Assembly (NCBI GenBank): GCA_944381495.1
Contig: CALWLJ010000001.1
Coordinates: 1-64,000 of the forward strand
From: an uncultured Mediterraneibacter sp.
Lineage (GTDB): Bacteria; Bacillota; Clostridia; Lachnospirales; Lachnospiraceae
Direction of reading: 5' to 3'
Length of the DNA stretch: 64,000 nt
Under the pieces are notes generated by a model. It made no database searches, was not told the origin of the DNA, and saw only the letters and a program-made list of their open reading frames with translations. The translations under genes and the position numbers were made by a program. Shown here piece by piece: positions 53,839 through 62,691 of this stretch (positions are counted from its first letter, which is position 1; each line of letters starts with the position of its first letter).

Positions 53839-55074
53839 ATGGAGAATATTAATACCCTATCCGCCGCCGGAAACTCCGCGGCGGATAAACTGTTTCAGAT
53901 TCTGAAGCGGTTCCTTGAAGATAAAAGAATAAAAGTTGATGATATATCGGATGGATTGCCGGGTTTGCTCTATTTGTGCGAGATTCACGGTTTGCAGCCC
54001 ATTCTTTACTATATGCTCGGCTCGGAAACGGAGCATTTAAGAGAAAGTTATCCGGAGCTGGAGAAGCGGATGCGGGATCAGTACATTGCCCTGGCGTACC
54101 TGTCCATTCAGCAGGACGCAGCGGCAGAGGAAATGGCGGAGCATTTTCGTCAGGCTGGAATTCCACTGGCTTTTTTTAAAGGTACTCTTCTGAGAAGTTT
54201 TTATCCGGAGCCTCAGCTGCGTACCATGGGGGATATTGACTGTGTGATTTCCAGAGATGATCGCAGCCGGGCACATGATCTTATGACAGCCCTGGGATAT
54301 GAGTGCGAATCAGATAAGGGAGATGTGTGGGTATACAACAGGGGTAGAGTTTCCATAGAGATGCATACCCGCATTGCAGGAAACCTTTCACAGAATGGAT
54401 TTGATTACAGGGCTTTTTTCTCAGATGCCATAGAGCATACAGAGAAAAACGGCAATTATATTTTCCTGAGGAGAGAAGATCACTTCTGTTTTCTGATCTA
54501 TCATATTGCAAAACATCTGTATTCCACAGGAGCCGGTATACGGATGTTTCTTGATATTGCCATGTTCCTCAGGCACTATGGAGACGAATTTGACTGGAAG
54601 CAGGCAGAAGAACTCCTGCAGAAAACCAGGCTGTCCAAAATGGCAGGGGCAGTATTCCAGTTATGTAACAGGTGGTTTGGGACGGATATAACCTGGAAGG
54701 ACAGAGTCAGAGAAGAAGTGCTGGATCAGCTGGAAACATATATTATAGAAGGAGGCACTTTCGGGTTTGCAACACATGATGTGGGAGACATATATCTGCG
54801 CAGAGGCTACGAGAAGAGTGAGAAGGGCGGAAAATGCAGATTCCACTTCCGTCTTTTGTGGAATTATCTGTTCCCATCCGCAGAAAATATGCTGCAGATC
54901 ATGCCCTCTGTGGAAAAGCATCGGTGGCTTCTCCCCGCAGCGTGGATAAAGCGGTGGTGGCTTGGAGCATTTCGCCGTCGGAGCCATTCTATACATATAA
55001 TGAAATCCATGTTCAAAGATGATGATGGACGCGGACAGAAGGAATATCAGATGCTGAAAGAACTGGGATTATAA
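53839..55074 (+). CDS. Nucleotidyltransferase-family protein (NTP_transf_5 type)
   Basis: About 411 residues. FKGTLLRSFYPEPQLRTMGD followed by IDCVISRDD is the GT/D-x-D core of the polymerase-beta-like nucleotidyltransferase family PF14907, with FLIYHIAKHLYSTGAGIRMF and LDIAMFLRHY as later family landmarks. Members occur in polysaccharide loci but lack a proven substrate. The frame opens at 53782 inside the metallophosphatase; the ATG at 53839 is preferred because it lies after that gene's stop. GC content is normal for the chromosome, so it may mark the old right border of the capsule locus. Confidence 0.8.
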   Translation: MENINTLSAAGNSAADKLFQILKRFLEDKRIKVDDISDGLPGLLYLCEIHGLQPILYYMLGSETEHLRESYPELEKRMRDQYIALAYLSIQQDAAAEEMAEHFRQAGIPLAFFKGTLLRSFYPEPQLRTMGDIDCVISRDDRSRAHDLMTALGYECESDKGDVWVYNRGRVSIEMHTRIAGNLSQNGFDYRAFFSDAIEHTEKNGNYIFLRREDHFCFLIYHIAKHLYSTGAGIRMFLDIAMFLRHYGDEFDWKQAEELLQKTRLSKMAGAVFQLCNRWFGTDITWKDRVREEVLDQLETYIIEGGTFGFATHDVGDIYLRRGYEKSEKGGKCRFHFRLLWNYLFPSAENMLQIMPSVEKHRWLLPAAWIKRWWLGAFRRRSHSIHIMKSMFKDDDGRGQKEYQMLKELGL

Positions 55075-55109
55075 AGTTCTTTCTAAAGCATTAGGTTGAC
55101 ATAAATGAA

Positions 55110-55564
55110 ATGGCTTTTGTACTGAGAGACATCAAGTGTGCTGAATATGTCATTCAGATTATCATGGAACAGGCAGATCTGAAGATTGTCGATGTAACAA
55201 TTCAGCAGGATAATAAGAATCTCAGAGGGCGATCCGCAGTATTAGACTGTGTGTAGCAGAGGATGCCAGTGGAGACAGATGCGATGTAGAGGTTCAGCAG
55301 GGAAGCGGGGGCGCTTCGCCGAAGAGAGCAAGATACCACAGCGCTGTTCTTGACGCCAATACCCTGGAACCAGGGAAAGATTTTGACACATTACCGAAGA
55401 GTTATGTTATATTTATTACAGACGAAGACATTGCCGGGGCAGGGCTTCCGATATATCACATTGCGAAAACAGTGAAAGAAAGGAAGAAGCAGTGGAGTAT
55501 CTGAAGCAGAGAAAACTACTGATGCTGTTTTTAGTAGATCTGCTGGAAGAAAACGGGAACTGTT
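55110..55564 (+). pseudogene. PD-(D/E)XK (Rpn-type) nuclease remnant
   Basis: Frames joined across a stop/frameshift near 55255 read MAFVLRDIKCAEYVIQIIME, then RGRSAVLDC, then VAEDASGDRCDVEVQQG, SPKRARYHSAVLDANTLEPG and SYVIFITDEDIAGAGLPIYH. This is the nuclease core (D...E-x-Q) of the PD-(D/E)XK transposase-like/Rpn family. N-terminal sequence and most of the C-terminus are missing. It is a fossil of mobile DNA at the boundary between the two glycan modules. Confidence 0.72.
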
Positions 55565-55738
55565 CTGGCGAATAGGCAGAAGAAATAAGGGAAATTATAA
55601 ATAAACAGAACGATCCCCCCGGGAAAATATATAGAAATCTCCAGAAGGGGCTGGAAATTGAGATTGATACCTGTTATTGTCGTAGGTCTAAAAAATAACC
55701 GACATCATTTTAATTGGACAATGGGTGGTTATTGTAAG

Positions 55739-55899
55739 TTGACAATCTTTATTTGCAGGTGGTACCATAATATTTTGAGCAGACCGGGAATAGATTCCCA
55801 GAGATCAGAAGCACCGGTTGGAAATGACAGTTCTGGGGAGGATTTCCAACATATCGGGGCGGGGGGAGAATTGACAAATATTATGAGGATGTGTATAGT
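55739..55899 (+). promoter_or_regulatory. Duplicated promoter region of polysaccharide module 2
   Basis: Outer TTGACA (55739-55744) with TACCAT after 18 bases (55763-55768), and inner TTGACA (55871-55876) with TATAGT after 17 bases (55894-55899). Both match the positions and spacing of P1 and P2 before cpsB copy 1. The leader between them is shorter than in module 1 and lacks the attenuator-like hairpin. Confidence 0.75.
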
Positions 55900-55923
55900 A
55901 TTATAGACAGGCAGGAGAGTGGA

Positions 55924-56664
55924 ATGGAACGATTTGTTGATATGCATTGCCATGTGCTTCCGGAGGTTGACGACGGTGCCCAAAGTTTGGATGATACACG
56001 TAAGATGCTTCAGATGGCACATGATGAGGGGGTTCGTTATATTATAGCTACACCTCACTATCATCCCCACAGGGGTAAGCAGCCGCCTCGCATCCTCAGG
56101 CGTCAGCTGAGACTTGTAAGGGAAGAGGCAGCGAAGATCAGCGGCAGACTGAAGGTCTATCTGGGAACAGAGATTTATTTTGGGCAGGATGTCCCGGACA
56201 GGCTGGAGAGAGAAGAGATCCTGACGATGAACCGGACAAGAGTTGTCCTTGTTGAGTTTTCCAGTGTGGACTCCTTTGAACGTATCTGCCAGGGGATACA
56301 GCAGGTTCAGATGGGCGGCTATGAGATTATCCTGGCACATATCGAGAGATATCAGTCTGTGCTTACAGATATTGATAAAGCTCATCATCTTGTTCAGATG
56401 GGAGTGAAGATCCAGATCAACGCGGACAGCATCACAGGAGAGAACGGACGTAAGGTGAAAAGATATGTCTGTCAGCTTATGGATCATGATCTGGTCTTCT
56501 GTGTGGGTACAGACGCTCACCGGCCGAAGGTCAGACCGCCGCATATGAAAAGTGCCGCGGAGTTCGTGACGAAAAAATATGGAGAAAAATACATGAGGAG
56601 GATTTTCTTTAGCAATGCAGGAGATATGCTGCTGAAGAAGAAAAAGAGAGATGAATCAAGATAG
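55924..56664 (+). CDS. cpsB: CpsB/YwqE-type tyrosine phosphatase, copy 2
   Basis: A 246-residue PHP phosphatase, very similar to copy 1 throughout: FVDMHCHVLPEVDDGAQ, IATPHYHPHRG, FCVGTDAHRPKV as metal ligands. ATG 55924 follows AGGAGAGTGG and is about 25 bases after the inner promoter. Its end overlaps cpsC by 14 bases, giving the standard cpsB-cpsC-cpsD order. Confidence 0.93.
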   Translation: MERFVDMHCHVLPEVDDGAQSLDDTRKMLQMAHDEGVRYIIATPHYHPHRGKQPPRILRRQLRLVREEAAKISGRLKVYLGTEIYFGQDVPDRLEREEILTMNRTRVVLVEFSSVDSFERICQGIQQVQMGGYEIILAHIERYQSVLTDIDKAHHLVQMGVKIQINADSITGENGRKVKRYVCQLMDHDLVFCVGTDAHRPKVRPPHMKSAAEFVTKKYGEKYMRRIFFSNAGDMLLKKKKRDESR

Positions 56665-57394
56665 GACCCATGGTATTGAGAATGATGAGATTACAATAGA
56701 CGTGACAGAACTGCTCAGTGTCTTATGGAGCAAAGCGCGTATAATCATTCTGGTTGCGATTTTGTTTGCAGTAGCCGCTTTTGGAGGGACAAGAATCTTT
56801 ATTACGCCGATGTATACATCTACGACCAGCATGTATATGCTGACAAGATCTGATACAAGTTCTTCACTGACAACCGGCGATCTGCAGACAGGTACGCAGC
56901 TGACACAGGACTATATGGAACTTGTGAAGAGCCGATCTGTGCTGGAAGAAGTTATTTCTGTTTTAAACCTTGACATGACAGCGGATGAACTGGAGAGTAC
57001 GATCACTACTTCGAATGCGGAAAATACACGTATCATGTCCATATCCGTAGAGAATGAAGATCCGGAGCTGGCGAAGGAGATCGCGGATGCGCTCCGGGAA
57101 GCGGCCAGTGTTAAGATACAGGATATTATGGAAATCGACGCGGTGAACACGATTGATGAGGCAAGCATGCCCCAGGAGCCGTCGTCACCGTCCGTGATGA
57201 GAAATACTATGCTTGGCGGCGTGCTCGGCGCTATCCTGGCTATTGGAGTGATCGCCCTGATCTTCATCCTCGACGATACGATCAAGACTCCGGATGATGT
57301 GGAATATTACCTTGGACTGAATGTCCTGACATCTATTCCGCTCTGGGAAGGAGAGCCTAAGGTTAAGAAGACCCGGAAAAGGAATATGAGATAG
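56651..57394 (+). CDS. cpsC: Wzz/CpsC-type chain-length regulator, copy 2
   Basis: A 247-residue adaptor with membrane helices at about 28-48 and 183-205 and an external Wzz domain between (PMYTSTTSMYMLTR; QEPSSPSVMRN before the second helix). The short basic tail contacts CpsD. Same architecture as copy 1 but clearly diverged, so the two pairs may favour different polymers or lengths. Confidence 0.9.
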   Translation: MNQDRTHGIENDEITIDVTELLSVLWSKARIIILVAILFAVAAFGGTRIFITPMYTSTTSMYMLTRSDTSSSLTTGDLQTGTQLTQDYMELVKSRSVLEEVISVLNLDMTADELESTITTSNAENTRIMSISVENEDPELAKEIADALREAASVKIQDIMEIDAVNTIDEASMPQEPSSPSVMRNTMLGGVLGAILAIGVIALIFILDDTIKTPDDVEYYLGLNVLTSIPLWEGEPKVKKTRKRNMR

Positions 57395-57431
57395 AATACA
57401 AGGAAAATGAGACATTAGGGGAGGAGAAGCA

Positions 57432-58106
57432 ATGCGTGAAATAGTATTGAAAGACATAGTCAGAGATTACCGGTCAAACGAGGCATATAAGACACTGCGT
57501 ACGAACATTGAATTCTCAGGTTCAGATAATAAGGCAATCGTGCTGACGAGCAGCACGCCTAATGAAGGAAAGAGTACGGTGTCGCTGGGACTGGCGGTCG
57601 CACTGGCAGAAAGCGGGAAGAATGTCCTGCTGATAGATGCTGACCTGAGAAAGTCTGTTCTTATGGGACACTATAGAGTTTCAGGAGTCGTAAAGGGGCT
57701 GAGCCATTTCCTTTCAGGTCAGGCGGAGATAGAAGATACGATATGTAAAACTCAGATTGGACATCTCCATATGATATTTGCAGGTGTAGTGCCGCCGAAT
57801 CCATCCGAGCTTCTGGGACAGAGAAGGTTCGCACGTCTGGTTACGACTGCAAAGCAGAATTATGATTATGTGATCGTAGACGCGCCGCCGCTGGGAAGCG
57901 TGATCGATGCGGCTGTCATCTGTAAGGTCTGTGACGCATCCGTACTTGTAGTTGCTGCCAATGCAGTAAGCTATAAGTTTGTACGTAGTGTGAAGGAACA
58001 GCTGGAGATGACAGAGTGTCCTATCCTTGGAGTTGTTCTGAACAAAGTGAATATGAAACAGAACAAATACTATGGAAAATACTATGGGAATTATTATGGG
58101 GAATAG
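57432..58106 (+). CDS. cpsD: CpsD/CapB-family tyrosine kinase, copy 2
   Basis: A 224-residue P-loop tyrosine kinase: Walker A TPNEGKSTVSLGLA, A' LLIDADLRKSV, Walker B VIVDAPPLGSV, and a tail NKYYGKYYGNYYGE with six tyrosines. Unlike copy 1 its P-loop has the usual Thr. Ribosome site GGGGAGGAG. It is the last intact kinase-module gene before the LCP remnant. Confidence 0.92.
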   Translation: MREIVLKDIVRDYRSNEAYKTLRTNIEFSGSDNKAIVLTSSTPNEGKSTVSLGLAVALAESGKNVLLIDADLRKSVLMGHYRVSGVVKGLSHFLSGQAEIEDTICKTQIGHLHMIFAGVVPPNPSELLGQRRFARLVTTAKQNYDYVIVDAPPLGSVIDAAVICKVCDASVLVVAANAVSYKFVRSVKEQLEMTECPILGVVLNKVNMKQNKYYGKYYGNYYGE

Positions 58107-58109
58107 CGA

Positions 58110-58480
58110 AAAGATATACTGAGGATAGCTGCCGCCGGCCGGTTCTGTCTGTAGTCTTTCTTGCAGCTGCAGGGAGCAGCGGGCTTTTGCCGGGCAGATA
58201 TCTGGTCGCACTTATTGCTGTGCTTCTCTGCCTGTTTATCGTCCTCTTTGGAATGCAGTTCCCGAAAAGCAGGATATTTATCCTGGAGATTGTACTCAGT
58301 ATTCTCATAGATGCAGTTCCTGGACTTGGCGCGTACTACGTGGGTAGGACGAGTCACCTGCTGGATAATATAGGAGGAACGGTCTATAAGGCGGACAACA
58401 TGATAGCAGTAGTACGGGCAGATGCAGCAGATACTGGAAGGAAAGTAGCACAGAGAGTGGGAAAAGGGGGGAAGAAACAT
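58110..58480 (+). pseudogene. LCP-family protein, N-terminal remnant
   Basis: An open frame reads RRPVLSVVFLAAAGSSGLLP, then two more hydrophobic helices (YLVALIAVLLCLFIVLFGMQ; FILEIVLSILIDAVPGLG) and NMIAVVRADAADTGRKVAQR. Three helices followed by a D-N-M-I-V-V-R-A-D-type strand is the start of long LytR-CpsA-Psr proteins. No start codon is available at the left and the catalytic LCP domain (more than 250 residues) is gone; the microprotein follows directly. Confidence 0.6.
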
Positions 58481-58595
58481 GTATGTAGATCCTATTATGG
58501 CAATGGTGTGCGCGGTAGCGGCAGGAATCGCTGGGATTATCATTTTTGCAAAGAGAAATCTGCGAAGAAGCCATACTACAGCGGCAGAACATTAA
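58479..58595 (+). CDS. 38-residue membrane microprotein, copy 2
   Basis: Begins MYVDPIMAMVCAVAAGIAGI, continues IIFAKRNLRRS and ends HTTAAEH. Same length, helix and basic stop-transfer as copy 1 (29300), with nine conservative-to-moderate replacements and several silent changes. Ribosome site AAAAGGGGGGAAG. It lies 22 bases before the dehydratase copy 3 start, nearly the spacing seen at copy 1 (19 bases). The larger frame over it belongs to the LCP remnant and is not conserved here. Confidence 0.78.
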   Translation: MYVDPIMAMVCAVAAGIAGIIIFAKRNLRRSHTTAAEH

Positions 58596-58617
58596 TAAGA
58601 AGGATACATATATTATT

Positions 58618-60553
58618 ATGAAGGAACAACAAAAGAAACAGAACAAGAATAATCGCTTATGGATGAAGCGGGCATATATCAGATGTGGGATGACTCCCGC
58701 CTCTATAGGCAGTGAGTGACAAATCAGTATCAGTGGCGGGTGTCAATCCCCCATCTGATATACGCTCCGCGAGGCTGCGCAGGGATTCGGAGATGTATTA
58801 TGTCAGCTAAAGCTGACCCGAATCCCGCGCCAAGACTCGCAAGCGAGTCTTGAACATACTGTTCCTGGATGTCATATCAGTACTGGTATCCTACCTGGCG
58901 GCGCTGCTGCTGAGATTCGATTTTGTCTTCTCCAGCATTCCCCGGGAATACCTGGACGGCTATATGTGGTCCATGCCATACTGGGTTATCATCACGGTAG
59001 TTGTATTCTATGGTTTCCGCCTGTATCACAGCATCTGGCGGTTTGCCGGCATGGATGAGGCGAAAAGGATCATACAGGCATATATCGCACTATTCTTCCC
59101 GTACCTGGCCGGGACTATCGTTATGGACCTGCACATGCCTAAGTCCTATTATTTTGTGGGATATGTATTCAACCTCATTCTGACTGTGGGCGTGAGATTC
59201 TCCTATCGGCTGGTCCGTTCCTGGATTACTTCGAAGGAAAAGGAGAAAAACGAACAGGAAGAGAAACCGGACCGTGTCATGGTCATCGGCGCCGGAAAGG
59301 CCGGTCAGGCATTAATCAAGGAAATGAAGATCAGCAGCCATCTGAACACAAAGGTGTGCTGTGTCATTGACGATAATCCCAATAAAAAGGGCAGACTGCT
59401 GGAAGGCGTGCCCATTGTTGGAAACCGTTACGATATTGTCGATAAAGTAAAGGAATACGAGATCACCAGGATCGTATACGCAATCCCGGCCACCACAGGA
59501 AAGAACAGGAAAGATATCCTGAACCTGTGCAAGGATACCGGATGCCGGATGCAGACCGTGCCCGGCACCTACCAGATCCTGAACGGCGAGGTAAGCGTTA
59601 CAAAGCTCCGCGATGTGGAGATCACAGACCTTCTGGGAAGAGCCCAGGTAAGAGTCAATAACGCCGAGATCCTGGAAGCTCTCCAGGGCAGGGTGGTCAT
59701 GGTGACCGGAGGCGGCGGCTCCATCGGAAGCGAGCTGTGCCGTCAGATCGCCAAGTCCGACCCGAAGATGCTGATCATCTTCGATATCTATGAAAATAAT
59801 GCCTACGCCATCCAGCAGGAGCTGAAGAGAAAATACCCGGATCTGAATCTGGTCACACTCATCGGTTCTGTCCGCAATACAAGACGTGTGGGATCCGTTA
59901 TCGAGACATACCGTCCCGACGTGATCTATCACGCAGCGGCCCACAAGCACGTTCCCCTCATGGAAGACAGCCCCAACGAGGCCATCAAGAACAACGTGGA
60001 GGGAACATACAAGGTAGCTCAGGCAGCCGCCCAGTGGGGCGTAAAGAAGTTCGTCCTCATCTCCACAGACAAGGCCGTGAACCCGACCAATATCATGGGA
60101 GCGTCCAAACGTCTCTGCGAGATGGTAGTGCAGATGATGAACCGCCAGTCCGATACCGACTTCGTTGCCGTCCGGTTCGGAAACGTGCTGGGAAGCAACG
60201 GAAGCGTAATCCCCCTCTTCAAGAAACAGATCGCAGAGGGCGGACCGGTAACTGTAACAGACAAGCGGATCATCCGCTACTTCATGACCATACCCGAGGC
60301 CGTGTCTCTGGTCCTCCAGGCGTCCTACTATGCAAAGGGCGGCGAGATCTTCGTCCTCGACATGGGAGACCCTGTGAAGATTGACGACATGGCAAGAAAC
60401 CTGATCCGTCTCTCCGGATTTGTACCGGATGAAGACTTCAAGGAAAAGCTGGAGTTGCTGGACCGGGAGAGCAGGAACGAGTCACCAAGGATCAAGGAGA
60501 TCGTGGCCGAGATCGTGCCCACGTATCATCCTGATTTGGAACATCAGGCTTAA
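58618..60553 (+). pseudogene. FlaA1/CapD-type dehydratase, copy 3 (insertion and deletion)
   Basis: The original start at 58618 (MKEQQKKQNKNNRLWMKRAY) runs into a hairpin-rich insertion and stops at about 58728. The main frame resumes with TTG at 58850 and is open to 60553, missing the first part of membrane helix 1. It retains both Rossmann motifs and the STDKAVNPTNIMGASKR active site, but 135 bases (45 residues) near the end are deleted between two copies of GATGAAGAC, removing the family's GLRPGEKLYEELL segment. Everything else is nearly identical to copies 1 and 2. Probably inactive. Confidence 0.85.
58676..58852 (+). mobile_element. Hairpin-rich 177-bp insertion in dehydratase copy 3
   Basis: Absent from copies 1 and 2. 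Left block: imperfect inverted repeat 58676-58701 with 58735-58761 (ATATCAGATG / CATCTGATAT outer pairing, CCCGCC / GGCGGG inner). Middle: GGGATTCGG 58782-58790/CCGAATCCC 58818-58826 enclosing GTCAGCT/AGCTGAC. Right: CAAGACTCGC 58831-58840/GCGAGTCTTG 58843-58852. No coding frame. It looks like a non-autonomous palindromic element; I do not recognise a named family. Confidence 0.7.
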
Positions 60554-60693
60554 TCTGGAAACTGTTTATCCGTTTTTAACGAATGAAATGGCGAAGCTTT
60601 TGTGCGTCAACAAATCAAATTAGATAAATTTAGGTTCAGAAGATTGTTGAAAAATAAGATATGATCTGATATGTAGTTAAAGGAGAAAGTATT

Positions 60694-61941
60694 TTGAAGA
60701 TAAAAAAAGAAATTATACCTTTTCAGAAAAAAATATATTTATCCAGTCCGACAATGCATGGACCTGAACTTGAATATATAAAGATTGCCTATGAAACGAA
60801 CTGGATGTCCACTGTGGGTGAAAACATCAATGAGGTAGAAAAAGCTGTCTGCCAGAAAACCGGATGCAAATATGCGGTTGCCCTCTCATCAGGAACGGCT
60901 GCGATACATATGGCGGTGAAGCTGGCGGGCGTGAAGCCGGGAGAAAAAGTATTTTGCTCAGATATGACATTTGACGCCACAGTAAACCCGGTTGTGTATG
61001 AAGGCGGTGAACCGATATTCATCGACACGGAATATGATACCTGGAATATGGATCCAGTGGCTCTGGAGAAAGCTTTTGAGCTATATCCGGACGTGAAGAC
61101 AGTGGTCATAGCACATCTCTATGGAACACCGGGGAAGATAGACGAATTGCAGGAAATCTGCAGCAGACATGGGGCAGTGATCATTGAGGATGCGGCAGAA
61201 TCCCTGGGAGCCACTTATAAAGGAAAACAGACGGGAACATTCGGCACATACAACTGCATCTCTTTTAACGGAAATAAGATCATCACCGGATCGTCAGGAG
61301 GAATGCTGCTGACAGATGATAAAGAGGCAGCAGAGAAAGTAAGAAAATGGTCTACGCAGTCAAGGGAGAATGCACCCTGGTACCAGCATGAAGAGCTGGG
61401 ATATAACTATCGGATGAGTAATGTTATCGCAGGAATCGTCCGAGGTCAGTTCCCATATCTGGAAGAACATATTGCTCAGAAGAAGGCAATCTACGAGAGA
61501 TATAAAGAAGGATTCAGAAATCTGCCTGTAACGATGAACCCGTATGATAAAGAAAACAGCGAGCCGAACTTCTGGCTGAGCTGCCTGCTGATTGAGCCGG
61601 AAGCGATGTGCCGTCAGGTAAGGAGCGAACAGGAGGCTATATATATTAGTGAGCCGGGGAAGAGCTGTCCAACGGAAATCCTAGAGACACTTGCGAAGTA
61701 TAATGCGGAAGGCAGACCGATTTGGAAGCCCATGCATATGCAGCCGATTTACCGGATGAACGGGTTTGTGACAAGGGATGGAAATGGACGAGGCAGAAGC
61801 AATGCTTATATTGATGAAGCGACTGCGGCCGATGTGGGAACAGATATCTTTGGGAGAGGACTGTGTTTGCCAAGTGATAATAAGATGACTCTGGAACAGG
61901 TGGATAAGATTTGCGAGATTATTAAAGGGTGTTTTGAGTAA
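60694..61941 (+). CDS. DegT/DnrJ/EryC1 sugar aminotransferase
   Basis: A 415-residue PLP enzyme. VALSSGTAAIHMAVKLAGVK is the cofactor phosphate loop, IIEDAAESLGATYKGKQTG the ring-stacking Asp region, and CISFNGNKIITGSSGGML holds the PLP lysine. It converts a 4-keto (or 3-keto) nucleotide sugar to the amino sugar; after a PglF-like dehydratase, a PglE-like step to UDP-4-amino-4,6-dideoxy-GlcNAc is the obvious guess. The start is TTG 60694, with AAAGGAGAAAG placed correctly. Length is somewhat above the usual 380 because of an insert near residue 300. Confidence 0.92.
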   Translation: MKIKKEIIPFQKKIYLSSPTMHGPELEYIKIAYETNWMSTVGENINEVEKAVCQKTGCKYAVALSSGTAAIHMAVKLAGVKPGEKVFCSDMTFDATVNPVVYEGGEPIFIDTEYDTWNMDPVALEKAFELYPDVKTVVIAHLYGTPGKIDELQEICSRHGAVIIEDAAESLGATYKGKQTGTFGTYNCISFNGNKIITGSSGGMLLTDDKEAAEKVRKWSTQSRENAPWYQHEELGYNYRMSNVIAGIVRGQFPYLEEHIAQKKAIYERYKEGFRNLPVTMNPYDKENSEPNFWLSCLLIEPEAMCRQVRSEQEAIYISEPGKSCPTEILETLAKYNAEGRPIWKPMHMQPIYRMNGFVTRDGNGRGRSNAYIDEATAADVGTDIFGRGLCLPSDNKMTLEQVDKICEIIKGCFE

Positions 61942-62007
61942 GCGTTTTGGATTTTAAATAACCATTCAGAACGTGGTTCGGTTCAATGCGGGAGAAAAGA
62001 AATTAGC

Positions 62008-62691
62008 ATGAAAGGTGATATTTATTCAAAGTATATAAAACGTATATTTGACGTTGTTTTTTCTGGAATGGCTATCGTTTGTTTGATACCGGTTTTTATA
62101 ATAGTATCAGTTTTAGTTGGTGTAAAATTAGGCCGGCCAATTATTTTTACACAAGAAAGAACAGGCTTACATGGAAAAACCTTCTTGATGTATAAGTTCA
62201 GGACAATGACAAATGAAATGGACAGTAATGGGAATCTACTGCCCAGCGAACAGAGAATGACAAAAACCGGGAGAATTCTTCGGTCTACAAGCTTGGATGA
62301 ATTACCCGAGCTTTTTAATATTTTTAAAGGTGAGATGAGTTTTATTGGGCCGCGGCCATTGCTTGAAAGATATTACTCTTTCTATACTTCAGAAGAAATG
62401 AAAAGGCACAATGTGAGACCTGGATTAACAGGACTGGCACAGGTGAACGGACGTAGTTTTATTTCCTGGGAGGAAATTTTTGAATATGATCTTCGCTATG
62501 TCAATCATATTAGTCTAGTGATGGATTTTAAGATTTTTCTTGCGACAATCCAAAAAGTATTTGCACATAAAAATGTGGCAGATCTTTCCAAAGCTCAAAA
62601 AGGAGCAGACGGAAGATATTGGATTGAAGTGGATGGAAAAAAAATAGCAGTACACGGTGCTTTAGATGAAGAGCGGAGGTTGAAACAATGA
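62008..62691 (+). CDS. PglC-like sugar-1-phosphate transferase
   Basis: A 227-residue initiating phosphoglycosyl transferase of the short PglC form: YIKRIFDVVFSGMAIVCLIP (re-entrant helix), YKFRTMTNEMD, RSTSLDELPELFNIFKGEMS, IGPRPLLERY and RPGLTGLAQVNGRS. It would load the amino sugar made by the preceding enzymes on undecaprenyl phosphate. This is the second such enzyme in the window, so two polymers or two primers may be made. Overlaps the ATP-grasp gene by ATGA. Confidence 0.92.
   Translation: MKGDIYSKYIKRIFDVVFSGMAIVCLIPVFIIVSVLVGVKLGRPIIFTQERTGLHGKTFLMYKFRTMTNEMDSNGNLLPSEQRMTKTGRILRSTSLDELPELFNIFKGEMSFIGPRPLLERYYSFYTSEEMKRHNVRPGLTGLAQVNGRSFISWEEIFEYDLRYVNHISLVMDFKIFLATIQKVFAHKNVADLSKAQKGADGRYWIEVDGKKIAVHGALDEERRLKQ

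Noticed and set aside
58016-58621. A complete 201-residue gene across the LCP remnant and microprotein
   Set aside because: Only the middle resembles an LCP N-terminus; the 5' part overlaps cpsD and the 3' part reads the conserved microprotein out of frame.
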